Source: Thermococcus sp.
GTDB lineage: Archaea > Methanobacteriota_B > Thermococci > Thermococcales > Thermococcaceae
Assembly (NCBI RefSeq): GCF_026991495.1
Contig: NZ_JALXBJ010000052.1
Coordinates: 1 to 52,090 of the forward strand
Reading direction: 5' to 3'
DNA length: 52,090 nucleotides
Shown in pieces: positions 26,747-34,095 of the stretch. How positions within the stretch are numbered: position 1 is the first letter of the stretch; every line of letters starts with the position of its first letter. Both the position numbers and the translations under genes were made by a program. The notes beneath the pieces were generated by a model. The model had not been told where the DNA came from, did no database searches, and worked only from the letters and a program-made list of their open reading frames with translations.

Positions 26747-26805
26747 AAGAAGCAACCCCCTCAAGATTAATCTCAGACATAAGAAGCAACCCCCTCAAGA
26801 TTAAT
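26738..26805. repeat. 34-bp perfect tandem duplication over the polC start
   Basis: Two identical 34-base units lie head to tail at 26738-26771 and 26772-26805. Each contains GAGGGGG and an ATG for minus-strand reading. Only the ATG of the inner copy (26746) is in frame with polC. The outer ATG (26780) is 34 bases away and out of frame, so it could start a short overlapping frame or act as a decoy ribosome site. Confidence 0.95.
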
Positions 26806-26841
26806 GATAAAGAAAAGAATACTAACTAACAATCTCATCAG

Positions 26842-26869
26842 GGGCATGCCTCCTTTCGGAGACATGCCC
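26842..26869 (-). promoter_or_regulatory. hairpin in the polC leader
   Basis: GGGCATG and CTCC pair with GGAG and CATGCCC around a four-base loop, with one mismatch. On the minus strand it lies between the orphan gene and polC, about 60 bases before the duplicated start. It could end transcription of the orphan gene or act as a leader structure. There is no T run directly after it. Confidence 0.55.
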
Positions 26870-26893
26870 TCATTACAAGGTTGGCCAAACAAT

Positions 26894-26904
26894 CTATAAA
26901 AAGG
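26894..26904 (-). promoter_or_regulatory. possible promoter for polC
   Basis: CCTTTTTATAG on the minus strand has the makeup of an archaeal TATA box. Transcription would start near 26870 and give polC a leader of about 120 bases that contains the hairpin and both copies of the 34-bp repeat. If real, polC has regained its own promoter after being split from polB. Confidence 0.4.
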
Positions 26905-26912
26905 TTTCGGGA

Positions 26913-28085
26913 TCATTTAATACCCTCCATTAAGCGATGTGAAAGATCTTGTAACGAGAGATAGTCAAAGTCAAATCCTAAGTCATACACCAAATGATGA
27001 ACAATTTTATTACTTACTGGGCCAGTGGAAACAAGAAAAACATCTCTGTTTCCATCACCACTAATTAAGGCCCTATCACCGACACCATCAAACGAAACCA
27101 TCTTCAGAGATGCATCCATTAGGTAGGCATAATGAAGCAGATATTGATAGTAGGGAGACTTTCTAAGGATAACAGATTCTTTTTTAATACTGTTTTCAGC
27201 AACTACAAGTATAATCGGACGGCTATAATATTCATAAGCTGGTATGTCCTTGTAAGACAGATTTCCAGTTTTAATTGGGTATGGGATTAATTCAATTAAA
27301 TCCTTAGTACCAGCATGATAAACTCTTAAATTTGGCGTATTCAGCGAAGATTTAATTTTTACTATATCAAAAAAGACATTATTTCGAAGCATATGCAGTT
27401 CAATATACCTCAAAACAAGATCTGCAGCAGAGATAAAGGGATTCACCGAATCCCCCGAGGGGTAAACGCGAATATTATTATTGGATCTAATAAGTTGTAA
27501 CCAAGCATTGGTATATGGTGCACCCGGAGAAAACGCATCAATAAAGCAAGTTGAGCCTTTGATATTCGCACTAGATATTACCTTCCAAGTTGGGATGTAG
27601 GAATAATAAGATGCCAACTTATTTAAAAATTCAAACACATTCAAAAGACTGCCCTTAAAAGGTATCCACCTACATTTAGAGATTTCCATGGGCTTTTGAC
27701 ATTTCCCCGAAGGAGTTTTAAAAGAGCTGTACACGAAGTTCACGATAATATCGTCATGGGAAATGACCTCCCCCATAAACATCCCTAAAATAGAATACAA
27801 TTGATTCTCCCCAAAATAATGGGATAAATCTGATGACTTAAAAATTATTCGTGGGTTAGTAACAAAGTGATGGGGTGAGCTTGAGGAGGATTTTAGTTTT
27901 TCAAAAAAAGTAAGATATCTATCAAGAAAATTATGCGGGCGAGAGAAAGAAAGTGAAACCCCAATAACTGCCCTAAAGGACTTTCCGGAGGAAAATTGCC
28001 TAATAAATTCCTTAGAATCACTGGAAATGGCTTTTATACCCTTAATTCTAAATCCATCTGTCATCATCTTGGTGCTAAATTTCAT
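26913..28085 (-). CDS. AT-rich orphan gene inserted between polB and polC, unknown function
   Basis: A 390-residue protein that I do not recognise. Its codons are strikingly A/T-rich (AAA, ATA, TTA, AAT) compared with both polymerase genes, a sign of recent acquisition. There is no signal peptide or clear membrane helix. Acidic residues in FIDAF (Asp183), PSGDSV (Asp212) and ISAADLVLRYIEL (Asp222) recall the spacing of RNase H-like DUF3800 proteins, which is a weak resemblance only. The ATG at 28085 lies three bases after the polB stop and uses the GAGGGGG at the polB end as its ribosome site, so it can be read in the replication operon. In other Thermococcales polB and polC are adjacent, hence an insertion. 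It may be part of a mobile or defence island. Confidence 0.75.
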   Translation of the reverse strand: MKFSTKMMTDGFRIKGIKAISSDSKEFIRQFSSGKSFRAVIGVSLSFSRPHNFLDRYLTFFEKLKSSSSSPHHFVTNPRIIFKSSDLSHYFGENQLYSILGMFMGEVISHDDIIVNFVYSSFKTPSGKCQKPMEISKCRWIPFKGSLLNVFEFLNKLASYYSYIPTWKVISSANIKGSTCFIDAFSPGAPYTNAWLQLIRSNNNIRVYPSGDSVNPFISAADLVLRYIELHMLRNNVFFDIVKIKSSLNTPNLRVYHAGTKDLIELIPYPIKTGNLSYKDIPAYEYYSRPIILVVAENSIKKESVILRKSPYYQYLLHYAYLMDASLKMVSFDGVGDRALISGDGNRDVFLVSTGPVSNKIVHHLVYDLGFDFDYLSLQDLSHRLMEGIK

Positions 28086-28088
28086 TTC

Positions 28089-29981
28089 TCAAACCCCCTC
28101 GCAGAACTGATCGAAGTTGACAACCGCCCTCAGGCGGGCCGTTTCGACGTCTATTATCGGGACTTTCGCAGGCGTAGGGACGATGTTAACCATCTTCTGG
28201 AACTCCGTCTGCGCCTGCCAAGTTCCGGTGTTTATGATGAAGACACCGTTGTAGGTCAGGAACTCAAGGACGTGGACGTGGCCGGCCTGGAAGAGATCGG
28301 GAACGGACTCTATGACAAGGAAGTCCTCGGGATCCGGGGCCAGCGGGACTTTTTCCCCAAACGTGGGGGCGAGGTGCCTCAGCTTGAGAAGCTCCATCAT
28401 GGCTTCTGCAGGGTGGTGGTGATCCCTGCCCGGCACTTCCGTGACAACGTCCTCTATACCCCGGCCGTGGGCTATGAGAAAGTCCCTCCCGTGAAGCCGT
28501 ATCACCGCGGGGTTGCTGATTATAACCGCGTTTTTGAGCTTGAAGAGCGGTCTGGCGTACTCCTCGTAAAAGCCCGGCTGGGGCAGGGCGGCTCTCGCCG
28601 CATCGTGATTTCCTGGGCCGATGAACATCGTTATATGCCCCGGCACGTTTCTCAGGAGGTTTGCTAAAGCTTCATACTGGTCGAATATATCCGGAATCGC
28701 AAGCTCGTTGTACTGGCCCGGGTAGATCCCGATCCCGTCCACGACGTCCCCGGCGAGGATGAGGTACTTTATCCTGCTGACGAGCTCGGCGTGGGCTTCG
28801 TTCTCAACGTTGCCGTTCAGCCATTCAAGGAACTTCTCAAAGGCCTTTTCACAGAACTTGTTGCTTCCAACGTGGATATCGCTCAGGAGCACCGCGTAAA
28901 CCTTCTCCTCAAGGGGGGGCTTCTTCCTTCTGAACTTCGGAACGTCGGGAAGGTATATCCTGTCCGCGAATATGATCCCCCTGCCGGAGTACTGCCCCTG
29001 AACGCCTATAACAGAGTCGTGCATTATGCCTTTGACAAGTCCCGCGTCCTCCTTGTCGCGGCTTATGAATGCCTTAACGATGCCGGTGGCGTCCTCGATC
29101 TCCAAGATGTAGCCTTTGGCGCTCTCCCTCTTATCGTTCACCAGGCCTATAACGGTAACCTGCTCCCCGGCCGAGATGTAGCCGAGCTTTCCGATGTCGA
29201 TCACGCCGCCGACCTCCGGGTTCTCCCGGAGTATCCTGCGCATCTTCCTCACGCGGGATAGAAAGAGGGAGCGGTAGCTCTCAACGAGCAACTCCCCCTC
29301 CTTTCCGGAGGCGTTCTTGGCCTTAGGCGGACTTACCTTTAAGTGAGTGAGATCCAAGGCGATGGCGTAGTCATCGGGGATCTGGGCAGCCCGGTAAGAG
29401 AACCCCTCCTTGGGGGAGATCCTAACGTCATCGTAGACATCGTAGCTCTTCTCAGCGGAGGGCAGCTCCTCCTCAACGTATGTTATGGGGATGCCGTAGT
29501 CACCGTAGACCACCGGGACTTCAACCTCGTCCCCGTTTTCCAGTGGAACATCCCCTCCTGAAAGGCCGTTTTCATCGGCTTCATTTTCATAGGAAGCCTC
29601 TTCCACGGGAGTTTGATGGGCCTCGTCTCCAGTGGAAATAGAACTCTCCCCCTCAACAGGGAGGGTTGTATCTCCCATTTCAACGCCGTTTAGAGCAGCT
29701 GACAGAGGGGCATTTCCAGTGGAAATGGACCCCTCGACCGCGCCTTTGCCTTCACTCACCGGAGGTTTCTCCTCGCCACCTTCGGGGCGTTCAACGGGGA
29801 GCAGCCCTTTACCCCTCAAGAACTCCTCGGCGATCTCAAGGTCTATAACGAACTTTCCCTTTGCCTTAACGAACTTTATCAGTTCGGAGAGGGTGAAATC
29901 CCGTCCATAGTGTGGCTGGAGGAGGTGGTAGGCGGGGGCGGTTATCAGGTAGTTGTTCTTCAGGAGGTCTTCAACGAGCAT
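28089..29981 (-). CDS. polB: DNA polymerase D small subunit DP1 (3'-5' exonuclease)
   Basis: A 630-residue proofreading subunit. The N-terminal helical domain (1-60) is followed by a low-complexity acidic linker (about 65-155), an OB domain (EQVTVIGLVND, then GYILEIEDATGIVKAF), and the calcineurin-like phosphodiesterase domain with SDIHVGS (near 367), GDVVDG, GNHD and GHVH metal motifs. The ATG at 29981 overlaps the cdc6 stop by one base. Three ORB-like palindromes lie in the DNA coding for the linker. The length is near that of Pyrococcus DP1 (about 620). The gene downstream should be polC but is the orphan at 26913-28085. Confidence 0.97.
   Translation of the reverse strand: MLVEDLLKNNYLITAPAYHLLQPHYGRDFTLSELIKFVKAKGKFVIDLEIAEEFLRGKGLLPVERPEGGEEKPPVSEGKGAVEGSISTGNAPLSAALNGVEMGDTTLPVEGESSISTGDEAHQTPVEEASYENEADENGLSGGDVPLENGDEVEVPVVYGDYGIPITYVEEELPSAEKSYDVYDDVRISPKEGFSYRAAQIPDDYAIALDLTHLKVSPPKAKNASGKEGELLVESYRSLFLSRVRKMRRILRENPEVGGVIDIGKLGYISAGEQVTVIGLVNDKRESAKGYILEIEDATGIVKAFISRDKEDAGLVKGIMHDSVIGVQGQYSGRGIIFADRIYLPDVPKFRRKKPPLEEKVYAVLLSDIHVGSNKFCEKAFEKFLEWLNGNVENEAHAELVSRIKYLILAGDVVDGIGIYPGQYNELAIPDIFDQYEALANLLRNVPGHITMFIGPGNHDAARAALPQPGFYEEYARPLFKLKNAVIISNPAVIRLHGRDFLIAHGRGIEDVVTEVPGRDHHHPAEAMMELLKLRHLAPTFGEKVPLAPDPEDFLVIESVPDLFQAGHVHVLEFLTYNGVFIINTGTWQAQTEFQKMVNIVPTPAKVPIIDVETARLRAVVNFDQFCEGV
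29538..29725. repeat. three ORB-like palindromes inside polB
   Basis: TTCCAGTGGAA-type sites at 29538-29548, 29628-29637 and 29714-29725, with centres at 29543, 29632 and 29719, are 89 and 87 bases apart. They carry the same core as the origin boxes and fall in the part of polB that codes for the acidic linker, where protein constraint is low. They lack the G-rich tail of a full ORB, so mini-ORB is the best label. Confidence 0.6.
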
Positions 29982-31225
29982 CAGATCAGCCTCCTCTGGC
30001 GGGAGAGGTTAACGGTGAGGAGGGGCCGGAGCTGGTCGTCTTGGCCGAAGATCTTCTTAACCTTGTGGGGGATAACGTTAAGCCTTATCTCCTTGGTGCG
30101 CCCGTAGCGTCCCTTGCTGACGACCTTCGCGTTTATGATGCCGAGCATGTCGAGCTCGTTTATGAGGTCGCTCACGCGCCTCTGAGTAAGGGAATCAAGG
30201 TCTATGTACTCGCAGAGGGTTGTATAGACCGAGTAAACGTCCCCCGTGTTAGCTGGGAGCTCTCCGTTTTCATCGAGCAGGACTATCGAGTAGAGGAGAA
30301 CCTTAGAATGCAGGGGAAGGGTTTTTATGACCTCCTCCATTGTATCCTGCTCGATCTTCTCCTGGGCAAGCCAGACGTGCCTCTCGGTGACTTTGCCCGC
30401 GCCCTCGCGCTCGGCTATCTCCCCGGCGACGCGAAGGAGGTCGAGGGCACGGCGCGCATCCCCGTGCTCCCTCGCCGCCAAGGCGGCGCAGAGTGGGACG
30501 ACGGCGTCATCGAGGACACCCTCGTTGAAGGCATTTTCAGCACGCTGCAGGAGGATATCCTTGAGCTGCGTGGCATCGTACGGGGGGAAGACCACCTCCT
30601 CCTCGCTCAAACTCGACAGAACCCTCGCATCGAGGTACTCCTTGAACTTAAGGTCGTTCGAGATCCCGATGATGCTTACCTTGGCACGCTTCAACTCGGT
30701 GTTTATCCTCGTTAGAGAGTAGAGGATGTCATCCCCGCTCTTTTTTATCAGCTTGTCTATCTCGTCGAGGACGATTATGACGAAGCGCTCCTTAGCATCT
30801 ATAACGTCCTTGAGCTTGGCGTAGACCTCATCGGTTGGCCATCCAACGAGGGGGACCTCCACCCCGCTCTCGTTCTTAAAGTGGTTCACTATGTTTGCCA
30901 GAACCCGGTACTGGGTGTCCACTATCTCGCAGTTGATGTAGATCACCTCAACGGGGACGTTATATTTGTCGGATATCCTCTTCAGCTCTTCGGTGACGAA
31001 CTTTATCGTGACGGTCTTCCCGGTACCGGTTTTCCCGTAGACGAAGACGTTGGAAGGCGTTTCACCGCGCAGAACCGGAACCAGAATGTGGGCAAGCTCC
31101 TCTATCTGTTCCTTTCTGTGAGGAAGCTCCTTGGGCGTATAGCTATGCCTAAGAACCTCCTTGTTCTTGAAGATCTTCTTCGCATGCAGATAGCGCTCGA
31201 ATATCGAGTTTATGTAATCTGCCAT
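29981..31225 (-). CDS. cdc6: Orc1/Cdc6 replication initiator
   Basis: A 414-residue AAA+ initiator that binds origin boxes and helps load MCM. Walker A GKTGTGKT (64-71), Walker B VIIVLDEIDKL (near 147), sensor 1 IGISND, sensor 2 region DARRALDLLR, then a C-terminal winged-helix domain (from about 310). No intein. The frame is open to 31261, but MADYINSIFERYL at 31225 fits the family and a GGTG site is near. The upstream 12 codons overlap a mini-ORB (31237-31248), which suggests that the initiator may control its own gene. It lies directly beside the origin and heads the cdc6-polB operon. Confidence 0.96.
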   Translation of the reverse strand: MADYINSIFERYLHAKKIFKNKEVLRHSYTPKELPHRKEQIEELAHILVPVLRGETPSNVFVYGKTGTGKTVTIKFVTEELKRISDKYNVPVEVIYINCEIVDTQYRVLANIVNHFKNESGVEVPLVGWPTDEVYAKLKDVIDAKERFVIIVLDEIDKLIKKSGDDILYSLTRINTELKRAKVSIIGISNDLKFKEYLDARVLSSLSEEEVVFPPYDATQLKDILLQRAENAFNEGVLDDAVVPLCAALAAREHGDARRALDLLRVAGEIAEREGAGKVTERHVWLAQEKIEQDTMEEVIKTLPLHSKVLLYSIVLLDENGELPANTGDVYSVYTTLCEYIDLDSLTQRRVSDLINELDMLGIINAKVVSKGRYGRTKEIRLNVIPHKVKKIFGQDDQLRPLLTVNLSRQRRLI

Positions 31226-31236
31226 CGCCCACACCG

Positions 31237-31248
31237 TTCCACTGGAAA
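31237..31248. promoter_or_regulatory. mini-ORB before cdc6
   Basis: TTCCACTGGAAA lies 12-23 bases before the cdc6 start codon. Binding of Orc1/Cdc6 here could block its own transcription or translation start; this autoregulation is an inference. Confidence 0.7.
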
Positions 31249-31270
31249 TACAGCCCACCATCTAACATTT

Positions 31271-31283
31271 AGCAATATATTTG
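31271..31283 (-). promoter_or_regulatory. TATA box of cdc6
   Basis: The minus strand reads ACAAATATATT about 47-58 bases before the ATG at 31225, which gives a leader of about 20-30 bases that contains the mini-ORB. Confidence 0.5.
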
Positions 31284-31372
31284 TAAATTTTTCATCCCTA
31301 TTCGCCAATTATTTGTAATTTCTCAAACATTTTTTATAGTTATTGGGGGATTTTCTTACGCGTCATACCCCG

Positions 31373-31401
31373 TTCCAGGGGAAGCACGGGGTACAGTGGA
31401 A
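31373..31401. promoter_or_regulatory. pair of degenerate mini-ORBs
   Basis: TTCCAGGGGAA (31373-31383, one mismatch) is followed by ACAGTGGAAGC starting at 31393. Both are variants of the ORB core, one about two helical turns after the other, with C-runs nearby. Confidence 0.5.
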
Positions 31402-31425
31402 GCAAACCCCAGTAGCAAACAACCC

Positions 31426-31525
31426 CTTATATCTTTTGTTGGGCATCGGCGTGTGTAATCCAAGCGACCACCCACCCACCATGAACAAGCCGGGGTAAGG
31501 CCCTCCACCGGAAGCCGGAGAGTTT
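31426..31525 (+). ncRNA. possible small RNA gene in the origin
   Basis: A sharply GC-rich island (about 31441-31522) sits in an AT-rich noncoding region, which in hyperthermophiles often marks a structured RNA. CTTATATC at 31426-31433 could be its TATA box, putting the 5' end near 31455. Short complementary pieces (CCGG, GGGG/CCCT) occur, but I could not draw one convincing fold. A five-codon frame (ATG at 31481) is not a credible gene. Confidence 0.25.
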
Positions 31526-31535
31526 TCAGTGGAAA
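31524..31535. promoter_or_regulatory. mini-ORB
   Basis: TTTCAGTGGAAA (one mismatch to the core) lies at the right edge of the GC-rich island. Confidence 0.55.
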
Positions 31536-31607
31536 CGGTCAAATTAAATGCACATTAAAGTACATCAGATTTTACATAAGAAAAGTCGAGGTCGAAGGGG
31601 GAAGGGG

Positions 31608-31619
31608 TTTCCACTGAAA
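31608..31619. promoter_or_regulatory. mini-ORB with adjacent G-rich tract
   Basis: TTTCCACTGAAA (one mismatch to the core) is directly preceded by the G-rich AGGGGGAAGGGG at about 31596-31607. Confidence 0.55.
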
Positions 31620-31727
31620 GAAAAATGAACATTGTTGCACAGCCACATACGAGCATTAACGCCCCAATACGGTCATTCTGATAAAACAAAATTGTTTTCA
31701 AAATTAGCAAATGAAAACAGATATATA

Positions 31728-31756
31728 CCCCCAGGGGGTTTTGTTTCCACTGGAAC
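31728..31756 (-). promoter_or_regulatory. full ORB element, leftward
   Basis: On the minus strand GTTCCAGTGGAAAC is followed by AAAACCCCCTGGGGG, so the core palindrome (31744-31755) carries the G tract expected on one side of a complete origin recognition box. CCCCG precedes the core, as in its partner at 32011. Confidence 0.85.
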
Positions 31757-32010
31757 GGGGTTTTGGAAAGATACCCAGTCTAATATCGTGAAACTGATGA
31801 AATACTCCCGTTTTTTAGTCGCCCTATCCTTAATATATATTTCTATGAACAATGATCATTTTACCCCGGATACAATGCGAATTTTTAAGAGAATCCCCTA
31901 AATTCACCTCTGAATTCTGAACGCCTAAGTCCGTTACATTCATAAAATCTACTCCTAAATCCTCTTTATTTTTGTAATGGCTCTGAAAGATTCCATTTTC
32001 CAAAACCCCG
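31757..32010. other. candidate DNA unwinding element
   Basis: About 250 bases between the two inverted full ORBs are rich in A and T, including TTAATATATATTTC near 31830. Inverted ORBs around an easily melted region are the layout reported for Pyrococcus origins, so initial strand opening is expected here. Confidence 0.7.
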
Positions 32011-32038
32011 TTCCAGTGGAAATGAAACTCTGGGGGGG
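32011..32038 (+). promoter_or_regulatory. full ORB element, rightward
   Basis: TTCCAGTGGAAA (32011-32022) is followed after nine bases by a run of seven G (32032-32038), the classic asymmetrical archaeal ORB. CCCCG precedes the core. It mirrors the element at 31728-31756. Confidence 0.88.
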
Positions 32039-32213
32039 TTCTTAGATATCTATCATAACGTTTTCATAGTGGTGCAAATATAGTGGAACTTTGGGCTTCT
32101 CCCGTTGTGGGGGGTCGGGTATAAGGTTTATCCCGACGCTATTGGCTTAAAAAAGCTTTAATTCTTGGTTTTTTTGAAATTGGGGCCATGAAAATCGGCT
32201 CTAAAGATAATGG

Positions 32214-32226
32214 AAAAGTATTTAAC
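32214..32226 (+). promoter_or_regulatory. TATA box of radA
   Basis: AAAGTATTTAACC lies 46-58 bases before the ATG at 32272, giving a leader of about 20-30 bases with GGTGA as the ribosome site. Confidence 0.5.
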
Positions 32227-32271
32227 CCTATTTTACTTTCCGATTTTAGGGCAGAAGAGTGGTGAATGGTC

Positions 32272-33306
32272 ATGGCCCGAAAGAAGAAGGATGCTGTTAA
32301 GGAGCTTGAGGAGTTTGAGGAGCTTGAGGTGGGAGAGAGCGCCCCCAAAAAGAAGGTGGCCACCCTTGAGGATCTCCCTGGTGTGGGGCCGGCGACCGCC
32401 GAAAAACTCAGGGACGCAGGCTACGACAGCCTTGAGGCCATAGCGGTTGCCTCCCCACTTGAACTAAAGGAGATCGCGGGCATAAGCGAGGGTGCGGCGC
32501 TCAAGATAATCCAGGCTGCGAGGGAGGCCGCCAACATAGGGACTTTCATGCGTGCGGACGAGTACATGGAGCGGAGGAGGAGCATAGGAAAGGTTTCCAC
32601 TGGAAGCAAGGCCCTTGACAAACTGCTCGGTGGGGGCATAGAAACCCAGGCGATAACGGAAGTCTTCGGAGAGTTCGGGAGCGGAAAGACTCAGCTCGCC
32701 CACACCTTAGCGGTTACGGCCCAGCTCCCACCGGAGGAGGGAGGCCTCGGGGGTTCCGTTATCTGGATAGACACCGAGAACACCTTCAGGCCCGAGAGGA
32801 TAAGGCAGATCGCCGAGGAGCGGGGCCTCGATCCCGATGAGGTTCTCAAGAACATCTACGTGGCGAGGGCCTTCAACAGCAACCACCAGATGCTCCTCGT
32901 CGAGAAGGCAGAGGACATAATAAAGGAGCACGCTTCCACGGACAGGCCGGTAAAGCTCCTGATAGTGGACTCCCTCATGGCCCACTTCAGGAGCGAGTAC
33001 GTTGGCAGGGGCACCTTGGCAGAGAGACAGCAGAAGCTCGCCAAGCACCTCTCCGACCTGCACCGCTTGGCGGACCTCTACGATATAGCGGTCTTCGTCA
33101 CGAACCAGGTGCAGTCCAAGCCCGACGCTTTCTTCGGGGACCCGACAAGGCCCGTTGGAGGCAACATACTCGCCCACAGCGCCACCCTGAGGGTGTACCT
33201 CCGGAAGGGGAAGGCGGGTAAAAGGGTCGCCAGGCTTATAGACAGCCCACACCTTCCCGAGGGCGAGGCCGTCTTCAGGATAACCTCGAAGGGCGTCGAG
33301 GACTAA
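32272..33306 (+). CDS. radA: DNA repair and recombination protein RadA
   Basis: A 344-residue archaeal RecA/Rad51 recombinase that forms filaments on single-stranded DNA. The N-terminal helix-hairpin-helix domain ([15 protein letters not shown] at about 32-46 and [12 protein letters not shown]) is followed by the FxxA polymerization motif (FMRA, 92-95), Walker A GEFGSGKT (133-140), Walker [10 protein letters not shown] and VFVTNQVQ (L2 region). The ATG at 32266 abuts the GGTGA site, so the ATG at 32272, six bases away, is chosen. No intein. A TTTCCACTGGAA box at 32594-32605 lies in the codons of the conserved STGS motif, so it may be a chance match to the ORB core. Confidence 0.97.
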   Translation: MARKKKDAVKELEEFEELEVGESAPKKKVATLEDLPGVGPATAEKLRDAGYDSLEAIAVASPLELKEIAGISEGAALKIIQAAREAANIGTFMRADEYMERRRSIGKVSTGSKALDKLLGGGIETQAITEVFGEFGSGKTQLAHTLAVTAQLPPEEGGLGGSVIWIDTENTFRPERIRQIAEERGLDPDEVLKNIYVARAFNSNHQMLLVEKAEDIIKEHASTDRPVKLLIVDSLMAHFRSEYVGRGTLAERQQKLAKHLSDLHRLADLYDIAVFVTNQVQSKPDAFFGDPTRPVGGNILAHSATLRVYLRKGKAGKRVARLIDSPHLPEGEAVFRITSKGVED

Positions 33307-33339
33307 ACTTTTTAACCTCTTTCCCCTTTTCCCTCTGCG

Positions 33340-34095
33340 ATGCCCCCGGAGAAGATCGACTTCGTCACCAATCCCAGCCCGGATGAGCTCCTTAAACTTG
33401 TGGACCGGGCGCTTCTAAGCGATTCGATGCTGGTTGTCTTTGCCCGCTGTAAGGTTCACTACGAGGGGCGGGCCAAGAGCGAGCTTGGGCTGGGAGACAG
33501 GGTTATACTCGTGAAGCCCGACGGCTCGTTCCTGATCCATCAGAGCAGAAAGAGGGAGCCCGTGAACTGGCAGCCCCCTGGGAGCATGGTCAGGCTTGAG
33601 CTCAGGGAGGTCCCGGTGCTCGTCTCGGTCCGCAGGAAGCCTAGGGAAACCCTCATCGTGGAGCTTCACCGGGTTTACCACGCCGTGCTTTACAGGGCGG
33701 AGGACTACGAGGAGCTGTCCCTTACTGGGAGCGAGGCGGAGATGGCAGAGCTAATCTTTCGGGATCCATCGGTTATAGAGCCCGGGTTTAAGCCATTATA
33801 CCGTGAGAAGCCCGTAAAGCACGGGATAGTGGACATCCTCGGAGTTGACTCCTCGGGCAGGCTCGTTGTTCTTGAACTCAAGAGGAGGAGGGCCGAGCTT
33901 CACGCGGTGAGCCAGCTCAAGCGGTACGTGGAGGCCCTCAGGGAGGAGCACGGCGACGTGAGGGGGATACTCGTTGCACCCTCACTAACTTCAGGTGCTA
34001 AACGGCTCCTTGAGGAGGAGGGGCTTGAGTTCAGACGGCTTGAGCCCCCTAAGAAAGGTGAGAAGAGGAGGGGACGGCAGGCAACCCTCCTTTAA
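33340..34095 (+). CDS. nucS: mismatch/branched-DNA endonuclease NucS (EndoMS)
   Basis: A 251-residue nuclease that cuts mismatched or flapped DNA together with PCNA. An N-terminal beta-barrel DNA-binding part (to about 125) is followed by the RecB-like nuclease domain with HGIVDILGVD and LVVLELKRRRA (D-ExK). QLKRYVEALR gives the following QxxxY motif. The C-terminus ends QATLL, a PCNA-binding peptide. The ATG at 33340 is about 25-30 bases after CTTTTTAAC, so the leader is almost absent. It follows radA by 33 bases and belongs to the origin-linked repair group. Confidence 0.93.
   Translation: MPPEKIDFVTNPSPDELLKLVDRALLSDSMLVVFARCKVHYEGRAKSELGLGDRVILVKPDGSFLIHQSRKREPVNWQPPGSMVRLELREVPVLVSVRRKPRETLIVELHRVYHAVLYRAEDYEELSLTGSEAEMAELIFRDPSVIEPGFKPLYREKPVKHGIVDILGVDSSGRLVVLELKRRRAELHAVSQLKRYVEALREEHGDVRGILVAPSLTSGAKRLLEEEGLEFRRLEPPKKGEKRRGRQATLL

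Larger units (their letters stand above)
31226..32213. other. chromosomal replication origin (oriC)
   Basis: A gene-free stretch of about 1 kb between divergent cdc6 and radA. It holds two complete, inverted ORB elements flanking an AT-rich segment, and at least four mini-ORBs (31237-31248, 31373-31383, 31524-31535, 31608-31619), all based on TTCCAGTGGAA. In Pyrococcus the origin lies in the same place next to cdc6 and uses the same boxes. A GC-rich island (31441-31522) interrupts the region. The open frame at 31632-31901 has no ribosome site or coding bias, so I do not count it as a gene. Confidence 0.92.

Noticed and set aside
26838..26870. Hairpin as a classic intrinsic terminator
   Set aside because: No T run follows on the minus strand, and archaeal termination relies mainly on T tracts rather than hairpins.
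29912..30715. 267-codon frame opposite cdc6
   Set aside because: It is an antisense shadow; the cdc6 motifs on the other strand are decisive.
31632..31901. 89-codon open frame in the origin
   Set aside because: It has AT-rich, biased composition, no ribosome site, covers an ORB element and does not look like a protein family. It is chance in a noncoding region.
32594..32605. ORB-like TTTCCACTGGAA in radA as a true initiator site
   Set aside because: It overlaps the codons of the conserved STGS motif of RadA, so the match can be explained by protein constraint. Left as a note, not a feature.
22904..33306. Inteins in polC, cdc6 or radA
   Set aside because: Such genes often carry inteins in Thermococcales, but all have normal length and unbroken motifs here.
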